Positions 1 to 5,114 of a DNA stretch of 8,684 nt are shown here, one piece after another. The notes beneath the pieces are model-generated. The model was not told the DNA's origin. It made no database searches and saw nothing but the letters and a program-made list of their open reading frames with translations. The position numbers and the translations under genes are program-made. Positions within the stretch are counted from its first letter, which is position 1, and each line of letters opens with the position of its first letter. Source of the DNA: an uncultured Flavobacterium sp. (GTDB lineage Bacteria; Bacteroidota; Bacteroidia; Flavobacteriales; Flavobacteriaceae); the NCBI GenBank assembly GCA_945957245.1, contig CAMFLD010000094.1, positions 1 through 8,684 on the forward strand, in the 5' to 3' direction.

Positions 1-59
1 TCGAACCCACGACCTGCTGATTACAAATCAGCTGCTCTAGCCAGCTGAGCTACACCGGC
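1..59 (-). tRNA. tRNA-Thr (anticodon TGT), 3' end cut off by window edge
   Basis: Read on the minus strand, the RNA starts at 59 with acceptor arm GCCGGTG. It continues with TA, D-stem GCTC/GAGC, anticodon stem GCTGA/TCAGC around loop TTTGTAA, then the first T-stem half GTGGG and TTCGA. The anticodon TGT (23-25) reads ACA threonine codons. The last part of the T arm and the 3' acceptor strand lie beyond the left edge. A promoter box and a hairpin lie just upstream (68-127). From general knowledge of flavobacterial genomes, further tRNAs and tuf may follow to the left; this cannot be seen here. Confidence 0.95.
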
Positions 60-67
60 TTATACAA

Positions 68-96
68 TAAAAAAAGTCCGCTATTTCTAACGGACT
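68..96 (-). terminator. Intrinsic terminator between hpf and tRNA-Thr
   Basis: On the minus strand AGTCCG (96-91) pairs with CGGACT (80-75) across a 10-nt loop, followed directly by a run of T (about 75-69). This is a classic rho-independent terminator and should end the hpf transcript. It lies only about 9 nt before the tRNA-Thr 5' end, and its upstream arm sits almost on the expected start site of the tRNA promoter at 98-127. Confidence 0.75.
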
Positions 97-97
97 G

Positions 98-129
98 CAA
101 ATGTATAGCATTTTGTTTGTTATTCAAAA
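98..129 (-). promoter_or_regulatory. Bacteroidetes-type promoter for tRNA-Thr
   Basis: On the minus strand TTTTG (129-125) is followed after 19 nt by TACATTTG (105-98). This matches the Bacteroidetes -33 TTTG and -7 TAnnTTTG consensus exactly at both boxes. Transcription would begin a few nt after 98, within the first arm of the terminator hairpin at 75-96. Transcripts from this promoter would then lack part of the stem. Confidence 0.7.
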
Positions 130-150
130 CATTTTTTGAAAAAAAATATT

Positions 151-453
151 TTAAATATGAGTTCTGATTTTTTCCTTTCTTTTAATCAATAATCTTTCTA
201 ATGATTCTGCCGAAATCTCTATGGCTTCCTCAAAAGTTTTGCATTGTTTTTTTACCATAAAATCATCTCCGGGAACATGAATTTTAACTTCAACAATTTT
301 ATTTTCCTTCTCACTCGTTTTTTCAACCTTTAAAAAAACGTCAGACGAGACTACCTTATCGTAAAATTTTTCAAGTTTAGCTAATCTTTCATTAATAAAA
401 TCCACTAACTTTCTGTCAACATTAAAATTAACTGCATGCACATTTACCTTCAT
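151..453 (-). CDS. hpf: Short-form ribosome hibernation promoting factor (HPF/RaiA/YfiA family)
   Basis: Encodes a 100-aa protein of the S30AE/HPF family. These proteins bind the decoding region of the 30S subunit and silence ribosomes in stationary phase or stress. The features I used are the beta-alpha-beta-beta-beta-alpha pattern beginning KVNVHAVNFNV, the charged helix around LAKLEKFYDKV (residues 24-34), strands with VFLKVEK and VEVKIHVPGDDF, and a basic C-terminal helix LERLLIKRKEKIR. At 100 aa it is the short form, without the C-terminal dimerisation domain of long HPF. I chose the ATG at 453. An upstream in-frame ATG at 510 would add 19 residues not typical of the family and overlap xerC, whereas the chosen start leaves a 31-nt gap. 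No good promoter box is visible in that gap, so co-transcription with xerC is likely. No SD is present, as usual in this phylum. Confidence 0.9.
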   Translation of the reverse strand: MKVNVHAVNFNVDRKLVDFINERLAKLEKFYDKVVSSDVFLKVEKTSEKENKIVEVKIHVPGDDFMVKKQCKTFEEAIEISAESLERLLIKRKEKIRTHI

Positions 454-484
454 AATTACTTTTTTATTGATTAAACAATAGGAA

Positions 485-1381
485 TTATTTTTTGTTTCTA
501 GGATGCGCATTGTGATATACTTTTTGGAGCTCTGCCAAACTGTTATGTGTATAAACCTGCGTCGATGCCAAACTAGAGTGCCCTAATAATTCCTTAACTG
601 AATTTATATCCGCCCCATTATTGAGAAGGTGCGTTGCAAAAGTATGCCTTAAAATATGAGGACTCTTCTTTACCTTCTCAGAGACATTACTAAAGTAGTA
701 ATTTATTAGCCGATAAACAAACGATTCGTTCAATTTAACTCCATTTGACAATATAAAAAAACGGTCTTCATCACTAACCTGCTGAATACTTGCCCGTTCC
801 GACAGATATTTTTTTGCCTGTTCCGCAATTACTGGCAAAATTGGAATAATCCGTTCCTTATTTCTTTTTCCCAATACTTTTATTGTATGGTTAGAAAAAT
901 CAATATTACCCATTTTCAGATTAATAAGTTCTGCCCTCCTAATTCCGGTAGTGTAAAATAAATCTACAATCAACTTATCCCTAATTCCTTCAAATCCTTC
1001 TTTATAAGCAATTTGATTCAACACCAAATCAAGTTCTTTTTCCGAAAAGGGAACCTGTATTTTCTTAGGTGACTTTAAAGCTTTGTGTTTGAGCAACGGA
1101 CTTGATTCAATCTGCTTGGTCTTAAGCAAAAATTTATAGAATGATTTGAGGGAAGATATTTTGCGGTTTATTGAAGGATTCGAAATTCCATCGTCCGACA
1201 AGGAAACAATCCAACTCCTGATTTGACTGTAATTGACCGTAACCAAATTACAATCATCATACACACTGGATAAAAAAGATTCAAAAAAACCTAAATCATT
1301 TAGATAAGCCAAAACGGTATGTTGGGAATAATGCTTTTCCAACAATAAGTAGTCCCGAAATTTATCCTTAAAATTTTCCAT
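485..1381 (-). CDS. xerC: Site-specific tyrosine recombinase, XerC type
   Basis: 298-aa tyrosine recombinase with an N-terminal SAM-like core-binding domain (about residues 1-90, including HYSQHTVLAYLNDL) and a C-terminal catalytic domain (about 105-295). All catalytic residues are visible: R148 in TTGIRRAEL, K172 in GKRNKERIIP, H242 and R245 in PHILRHTFATHLL, H268 in LLGHSS and nucleophile Y277 in TQVYTH. Spacing and length match E. coli XerC/XerD closely, so the ATG at 1381 is the right start. The role by family is resolution of chromosome dimers at dif together with a partner recombinase. It is set among housekeeping genes (rpsU, hpf, tRNA) rather than in a mobile element, which argues against an integron or phage integrase. 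XerC rather than XerD is inferred from this context and is less certain. A run of seven T directly precedes the ATG as part of the rpsU terminator, so there is no SD. Confidence 0.9.
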   Translation of the reverse strand: MENFKDKFRDYLLLEKHYSQHTVLAYLNDLGFFESFLSSVYDDCNLVTVNYSQIRSWIVSLSDDGISNPSINRKISSLKSFYKFLLKTKQIESSPLLKHKALKSPKKIQVPFSEKELDLVLNQIAYKEGFEGIRDKLIVDLFYTTGIRRAELINLKMGNIDFSNHTIKVLGKRNKERIIPILPVIAEQAKKYLSERASIQQVSDEDRFFILSNGVKLNESFVYRLINYYFSNVSEKVKKSPHILRHTFATHLLNNGADINSVKELLGHSSLASTQVYTHNSLAELQKVYHNAHPRNKK

Positions 1382-1428
1382 AAAAAAACCGCTAGCATCA
1401 AAGTTATAAAACTTTACTACTAACGGTT
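1382..1428 (-). terminator. Intrinsic terminator after rpsU, abutting the xerC start codon
   Basis: On the minus strand AACCGTTAG (1428-1420) pairs with CTAGCGGTT (1395-1387) through nine pairs, one of them a G-U wobble. Inside it, AAAGTT (1415-1410) pairs with AACTTT (1405-1400) around the loop TTAT. Seven T (1388-1382) follow, and the next three bases are the xerC ATG. It should end most rpsU transcripts, and any read-through RNA would carry the hairpin immediately in front of xerC. Confidence 0.75.
1399..1406 (-). promoter_or_regulatory. Candidate -7 box for xerC inside the rpsU terminator
   Basis: On the minus strand TAACTTTG (1406-1399) is an exact TAnnTTTG match in the downstream half of the terminator hairpin. 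A start a few nt further on would give a leader of roughly 12-15 nt before the xerC ATG and leave out the upstream arm of the hairpin. No TTG is present at the usual 19-21 nt distance, so this is a candidate only. Confidence 0.4.
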
Positions 1429-1452
1429 AGTATATTTTCAGAAAATTAAATA

Positions 1453-1647
1453 TTAACTTTCAATACTATCTTTTAATCCTTGGATATATTGAGCTTTTTG
1501 GATTTCTGCTCTTCTAACCACAGAAGGCTTGATAAATGCCTGACGCGCACGCAACTGACGAACAGTTCCTGTTTTGTCAAATTTTCTCTTATAGCGCTTT
1601 AGTGCTCTATCGATATTTTCTCCGTCTTTAATTGGTATAATTAACAT
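1453..1647 (-). CDS. rpsU: 30S ribosomal protein bS21
   Basis: 64-aa basic protein clearly of the bS21 family: it begins MLIIPIKDGENIDRALKRYKRK and continues with the arginine-rich RQLRARQAF region and a C-terminal helix KAQYIQGLKD. bS21 joins the 30S platform near bS6, bS18 and the 3' end of 16S rRNA. In Bacteroidetes ribosomes, as I recall from published F. johnsoniae work, bS21 helps sequester the anti-Shine-Dalgarno sequence and Tyr54 contacts it; a tyrosine is present at position 54 here. The gene has a consensus promoter (1679-1710), an unusually strong SD (1656-1663) and its own terminator (1382-1428). It therefore probably makes a short monocistronic mRNA, with some read-through into xerC-hpf possible. 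Confidence 0.96.
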   Translation of the reverse strand: MLIIPIKDGENIDRALKRYKRKFDKTGTVRQLRARQAFIKPSVVRRAEIQKAQYIQGLKDSIES

Positions 1648-1655
1648 AATCTGGA

Positions 1656-1663
1656 CACCTCCT
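1656..1663 (-). promoter_or_regulatory. Strong Shine-Dalgarno sequence of rpsU
   Basis: On the minus strand AGGAGGTG ends 8 nt before the rpsU ATG at 1647. It is an 8-nt perfect complement of the 16S rRNA anti-SD core CACCUCCU. The other genes in this window have no comparable SD. In Bacteroidetes, where the anti-SD is normally hidden, an SD on rpsU is understood as a sensor: ribosomes lacking bS21 expose the anti-SD and translate rpsU preferentially. Regulation here is inferred from that knowledge. Confidence 0.85.
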
Positions 1664-1678
1664 CTCTTTTAGTGGGCG

Positions 1679-1710
1679 CAAAGATAACAGAAAAAAGAAG
1701 AAAGAAACAA
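1679..1710 (-). promoter_or_regulatory. Bacteroidetes-type promoter of rpsU
   Basis: On the minus strand TTG (1710-1708), a 21-nt pyrimidine-rich spacer, then TATCTTTG (1686-1679), an exact TAnnTTTG match. Transcription would start near 1673-1676 and give a leader of about 25-30 nt that contains the strong SD. Confidence 0.75.
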
Positions 1711-1747
1711 GAGAAAAGGAAAATATTTCATATTAACCTTACTACAT

Positions 1748-1819
1748 GGGCGTTTCACCGCCTTTGGCGCGGTCGCGCTTTCCACAGTACACGGTACTTG
1801 TTGCAATCGCTAACGCACT
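1748..1819. repeat. Structured palindromic intergenic repeat (REP-like)
   Basis: A 72-nt, GC-richer element starting GGGCGTTTC and ending CTAACGCACT, set between the lipoprotein stop codon and the rpsU promoter. Outer arms GCGTT (1750-1754) and AACGC (1812-1816) are complementary. They enclose two hairpins: ACCGC/GCGGT (1757-1761 / 1768-1772) and AGTAC/GTACT (1786-1790 / 1794-1798). It has no plausible coding content. The GGGCGTT...CTAACGC frame resembles dispersed intergenic repeats I recall from Flavobacterium genomes. Only one copy is in this window, so the repeat status is inferred. It may also serve as a 3' end structure for the lipoprotein mRNA. Confidence 0.55.
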
Positions 1820-1820
1820 A

Positions 1821-2684
1821 TCAATTAAAGAAAAAAGTGGTCACCTTTGTCCCTCCTCCAGTCACAGCTTCAGTTTTGGAAGTATAAAAATTATTCGGCA
1901 ACACATTATAAACAGCCGAATTGGCATCTTCCAATAAAACATTGTTTGAGGTTCCAATATTATCCAAAAAGTAATCACTATTATATAATACATGGTAACA
2001 TTCTCCGGATATTATCCTCAAATTTTTCTTTCCGACACTAATTTCCCTTAAATGATTAAAATTTTCAATGATGTTTGAATAATCAAAATTCTGAATACTT
2101 CCATCCCAGAAAGTAGCACTAGCTATGTTATGATTCGTATAGCTAAAAGTATTTATCTGACTGTCGGCTACATTATCAGAATTGGTATCCAATCCTGCCA
2201 TGATAACATCATTATCAGCATTGAACTGCAAAACTATTGATTGAGAAGTCACCGCATTCGGATCATCGTAAAGCAAATTCAATCTTTCAAAAATTACAAC
2301 ATTGGCAGAAATATGCCTAAATCTGTAATACGCTGCATTGGCAGCACCTAATACAAGTTTTGCACCTACCAGATTTTGACCGGCATCATAATACAAATAA
2401 ACCATTCTGTCCTCTCCCTGCTTGTAATGGTTTACGGTACCGTCTGCATTGTAGAAGTAAATCTGCTCAGTTACTGGTTCTTGTGAAATTCCGTTGAGAA
2501 CATCTTCATGGGTTTCGGAATAGAGTTTTCCATTTAGCAGATGCCCTACTCTAACAAAATTATATCCAGGACTGGAATTATAATCAATTTTGTAACCAAT
2601 AATCTGGCTGTTTTGAGTATCAGAGTCATTAGTCGTACAGGAGATAAATAAAAAGGTAATAAATAAAATTGCTGCTTTTTTCAT
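1821..2684 (-). CDS. Hypothetical lipoprotein with YD/RHS-like beta repeats
   Basis: 287-aa protein with a lipoprotein signal peptide: MKK, a hydrophobic stretch (4-15) and a lipobox FIS-C with the lipidated Cys at 16. The mature start TTNDSD is rich in Asp/Asn, which in Bacteroidetes may favour export to the cell surface, though no clean export signal is seen. The rest lacks a recognisable enzyme domain. It shows several strand-turn-strand units with aromatic-Asp patterns: YFYNADGTV (76-84), YLYYDAGQNLVGAKL (96-110), LQFNADNDVIMAGL (152-165) and a further one around 179-203. These recall loose YD/RHS-type repeats found in many Bacteroidetes lipoproteins. DTNSDNVAD (166-174) resembles a DxNxDxxxD calcium-binding loop. 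The gene has its own surroundings: a terminator lies upstream, no clear promoter box is visible, and the structured repeat begins directly after its TGA. I do not recognise a specific function. Confidence 0.8.
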   Translation of the reverse strand: MKKAAILFITFLFISCTTNDSDTQNSQIIGYKIDYNSSPGYNFVRVGHLLNGKLYSETHEDVLNGISQEPVTEQIYFYNADGTVNHYKQGEDRMVYLYYDAGQNLVGAKLVLGAANAAYYRFRHISANVVIFERLNLLYDDPNAVTSQSIVLQFNADNDVIMAGLDTNSDNVADSQINTFSYTNHNIASATFWDGSIQNFDYSNIIENFNHLREISVGKKNLRIISGECYHVLYNSDYFLDNIGTSNNVLLEDANSAVYNVLPNNFYTSKTEAVTGGGTKVTTFFFN

Positions 2685-2737
2685 ATCGTTTAGGTTTGGT
2701 TTAAATCTAAAACGGAAAAAACTTATATTTATTATAT

Positions 2738-2769
2738 AAAAAAAAAGAGAAGCAGTACTACTTCTCTTT
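2738..2769 (-). terminator. Intrinsic terminator after the acyl-CoA dehydrogenase gene
   Basis: On the minus strand AAAGAGAAG (2769-2761) pairs with CTTCTCTTT (2752-2744), a 9-bp stem with an 8-nt loop, and runs into a long T tract (to about 2738). It lies 21 nt after the acyl-CoA dehydrogenase stop codon and separates that transcript from the lipoprotein gene. Confidence 0.85.
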
Positions 2770-2790
2770 AATATATCTTTTAATAAGAAC

Positions 2791-3960
2791 TTATTTTACA
2801 GCTGGCTCATAGCTTCTTTTGTCAATAATCATTTTGGAAAGAATCTCTCTCAAGATTTCTGAAGTTCCCCCACCAATGGGACCCAAACGACTATCTCTGA
2901 ATAATCGTGCCAATGGATATTCTTCCATGTAACCATAACCTCCCAACATCTGCAAACAATCATAAATAGCTTCATCGGCTACTTTTGTAGATTTTAATTT
3001 GGCCATAGTTGCTTCTTTCACTACATATTCTCCTTTGTTCAGTCTTTCTACTGCCGCATAATTGAATATTTTGCAATGTTCTACTTCAGTAGCATGATTT
3101 ACCATAGTATGTCTCAACGCCTGAAACTTATCGATTGATGTACCAAATGCCTGACGTTGGGACATATAATCAATTGTATATTCTATAGCAAACTCCGCTC
3201 TTGCATGAGCATTGACCGCCATAATTAAACGTTCTAAAGCAAAATGCTGCATAATGTACGCAAAGCCTTTTCCTTCTTCACCCATCAGATTTTCTGCAGG
3301 AATCTCTACATTGTCAAATGAAATTTCGGCTGTATCTGAAGCCCTCCAACCCAATTTATCCAATTTGGTTGCATTAACTCCTTTCAGATTGGCATCCATT
3401 AGGAATATGCTAATTCCTTTGTTTCCGAGTTCCGGATTGGTTTTTGCTGCCACTACATAGTAATCGGCATAAACACCATTTGTGATAAATGTTTTTGATC
3501 CGTTGATAACATACTTATCTCCACTCTTAACGGCGGTAGTCCTCATTCCGGCAACATCACTTCCTCCAAAAGGTTCACTAATGCACAATGCGCCTATCTT
3601 ATCCCCCGAAATACTGGCAGCTAAATATTCCTGCTTGATTCTTTCATCGCCTTCGGCATTCAAATGCGTCATGGCCAGATAAGAATGGGCCCACATAGCC
3701 GCTGCAAAACCTGATGATTTAATCTTTTGGAGTTCTTCTAAAAATATTACAGTGTAAAACAAATCCAGGTTTAATCCACCATAGGCTTCAGGGTAAGTCA
3801 ATCCAAAAAAACCCATTTCACCAAACTTTTTCCAGATAAAACGTTCAATAGTTCCGGTTTTTTCCCATTTTTCAATGTGGGGAACTACTTCTACACGTAA
3901 AAAATCCTTGAAACTCTTCCGAAACATTTCATGTTCCTCTGTGAAATACTTTGAATCCAT
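2791..3960 (-). CDS. Acyl-CoA dehydrogenase, FAD-dependent
   Basis: 389-aa enzyme of the usual length for the family, which introduces an alpha,beta double bond into acyl-CoA thioesters and passes electrons to an electron-transfer flavoprotein. It has an N-terminal helical domain (about 1-120), a central beta domain with FAD contacts CISEPFGGSD (126-135) and FITNG (158-162), and a C-terminal helical domain with QMLGGYGYMEEYPLARLFRD (337-356). Where medium-chain enzymes have the catalytic Glu in YEGT, this protein reads GGGT (363-366). A glutamate is present instead in ALERLIMA (E243), the position used by isovaleryl-CoA and long-chain acyl-CoA dehydrogenases. It should therefore be active but is of that subtype, so branched-chain, long-chain or unusual acyl-CoA are all possible. 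It starts 19 nt after the HhH gene, a -7 box lies at the end of that gene, and a strong terminator follows. Confidence 0.92.
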   Translation of the reverse strand: MDSKYFTEEHEMFRKSFKDFLRVEVVPHIEKWEKTGTIERFIWKKFGEMGFFGLTYPEAYGGLNLDLFYTVIFLEELQKIKSSGFAAAMWAHSYLAMTHLNAEGDERIKQEYLAASISGDKIGALCISEPFGGSDVAGMRTTAVKSGDKYVINGSKTFITNGVYADYYVVAAKTNPELGNKGISIFLMDANLKGVNATKLDKLGWRASDTAEISFDNVEIPAENLMGEEGKGFAYIMQHFALERLIMAVNAHARAEFAIEYTIDYMSQRQAFGTSIDKFQALRHTMVNHATEVEHCKIFNYAAVERLNKGEYVVKEATMAKLKSTKVADEAIYDCLQMLGGYGYMEEYPLARLFRDSRLGPIGGGTSEILREILSKMIIDKRSYEPAVK

Positions 3961-3979
3961 ACAATCCAGCTAATTTTTT

Positions 3980-4861
3980 TTAAAAGTCCAAATATAACTC
4001 AATTATTTTGATTTTCTCTATTGGAAATTGTCTAATTTTTGATAAATCCTCAAGGCTTAAATTGCCTTTCATCGTGCGGTAAATAACAATATCCTTAGCC
4101 AATGAGTATCGGAAAAAAGGGAATTTAGTTAACTCACTGACAGAGGCATCATTAATATTAATCTTCTTTATATTTTGCATTGATTTTACAGCAAAAGAAC
4201 TTTTTAATTTATCAATAATTTCCTCAGACAAACCCCAAATGTCATGCATCTGTTCCATGGATACGAAAGCTCCCAATTTATTCTTCTGTTCTAAAATTCT
4301 ATCCGAAATCTTATCTCCTATTCCGTAGATTTTCATCAAGTCTTCTTTGCCTGCTGAATTAATATCAAGTATGATCTTGTTTTGAGCTTTTGATTGCCGC
4401 TCAATTTCAAAGGATATATTTTTTTCTTTTTTATTCCTGACCCAATCCGGAAATTTAAAATAAGGCGAAATTACTTTCAGCAAGGAATCTGAAACTTTGG
4501 TTACCGCTTGGAATTCGGCCGCAGAATTAACATATTTATTTTGCTTTCGGTATTGAAGCAACCTGTCAATTTCGGCTACTGACATTCCCAGTTTGTAGCC
4601 TTTGAAATCAGTGATAAAATTAGGATTGAATGGGTAAATGACTGATTTCCGGTTTTTACCATCAAACTTCATACTGTCAATAACTCTTTGGTGGACAAGC
4701 CAGCTGTTTTTTTCATTACTGGTATTATGTTGAGAAGAAAAATCTAAACAACAGTACATCAACTGAAGCAGGATGATGATGAGAAAAAATAGGATTACGC
4801 CAATCCTTTGGCTTCGGGAATAATCCGAAACCGTGGCCATTAAAGAATCATTATTTGTCAT
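3980..4861 (-). CDS. Membrane-anchored triple helix-hairpin-helix (ComEA-like) protein
   Basis: 293-aa protein with a basic N-terminus, one transmembrane helix (about 20-37), a polar linker and three helix-hairpin-helix regions. Unit 1 (about 76-136) has FNPNFITDFKGYKLGMS and YRKQNKYV. Unit 2 (about 165-225) is the most canonical, with INSAGKEDLMKIYGIGDKISDRIL. Unit 3 (about 234-293) has ININDASVSELTKFPFFRYSLAKDIVIYR, where the usual GIG turn is replaced by FFRY. Such domains bind DNA without sequence preference; ComEA uses one at the outside of the inner membrane for DNA uptake. A periplasmic DNA-binding role is therefore possible but not shown. The start at 4861 lies 2 nt after the PspC-like gene's stop, so the two are translationally close; an internal ATG at 4840 (residue 8) is an alternative. 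Confidence 0.82.
   Translation of the reverse strand: MTNNDSLMATVSDYSRSQRIGVILFFLIIILLQLMYCCLDFSSQHNTSNEKNSWLVHQRVIDSMKFDGKNRKSVIYPFNPNFITDFKGYKLGMSVAEIDRLLQYRKQNKYVNSAAEFQAVTKVSDSLLKVISPYFKFPDWVRNKKEKNISFEIERQSKAQNKIILDINSAGKEDLMKIYGIGDKISDRILEQKNKLGAFVSMEQMHDIWGLSEEIIDKLKSSFAVKSMQNIKKININDASVSELTKFPFFRYSLAKDIVIYRTMKGNLSLEDLSKIRQFPIEKIKIIELYLDF
3989..3996 (-). promoter_or_regulatory. Candidate -7 box for the acyl-CoA dehydrogenase gene
   Basis: On the minus strand TATATTTG (3996-3989) matches TAnnTTTG exactly, just inside the 3' end of the HhH gene. A start near 3983-3985 would give a leader of about 24 nt. The -33 TTG is not found at the expected distance, so the gene may also depend on read-through from upstream. 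Confidence 0.4.
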
Positions 4862-4863
4862 AC

Positions 4864-5091
4864 TTATAAATCAAAAACAGACGTTCTTTTACCCCGGATT
4901 AAATCTTTGAGTTTAATCCAAAAGGCTAACGTCAGATAAACACCAAACCATAATCCTGCAGTCACAAAAGTGATGTAGATGAAAAACAACCTCACATTGG
5001 ACGCTCTCATCCCAAGCTTGTCAGCCAACCGGGACGACACATGGAAGCCGTGCTTTTCAAAGAAGTATTTTAACTGGATTACGAATGACAT
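4864..5091 (-). CDS. Small PspC-domain membrane protein
   Basis: 75-aa protein with an N-terminal amphipathic part, the segment HVSSRLADKLGMRASNVRLFFIYITF and one hydrophobic segment (about 34-59), followed by a positively charged tail ending SVFDL. The pattern R-L-A-D-x-L-G-x-x-x-x-x-V-R-L-F-F resembles the PspC family, whose best-studied member senses envelope stress in enterobacteria. Here the protein is little more than one PspC unit. There is no phage-shock operon around it, so a regulatory role should not be assumed. It sits 23 nt after DUF2851 and 2 nt before the HhH gene, and is almost certainly co-transcribed with both. Confidence 0.78.
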   Translation of the reverse strand: MSFVIQLKYFFEKHGFHVSSRLADKLGMRASNVRLFFIYITFVTAGLWFGVYLTLAFWIKLKDLIRGKRTSVFDL

Positions 5092-5114
5092 TCTTTCGAT
5101 TTAAGATGATAAAA

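Noticed and set aside
454..510. Longer hpf start at 510 giving 19 extra residues
   Set aside because: The extension overlaps the end of xerC and does not look like an HPF N-terminus, whereas MKVNVHAVNF does.
485..1381. Tyrosine recombinase as a sign of an integrative element or integron
   Set aside because: It has XerC length and motifs and sits among housekeeping genes; no attachment repeats, cassette array or mobile-element genes are nearby.
1690..1720. Purine-rich stretch similar to the left arm of the repeat at 8091-8160
   Set aside because: The shared 10-mer is low-complexity sequence in the spacer and upstream part of the rpsU promoter, with no matching second arm, so common origin cannot be supported.
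1672..1937. Short plus-strand open frames crossing the structured repeat and the lipoprotein 3' end
   Set aside because: They run antisense through the rpsU promoter, the palindromic repeat and coding sequence; their composition follows the repeat and no initiation signal is present.
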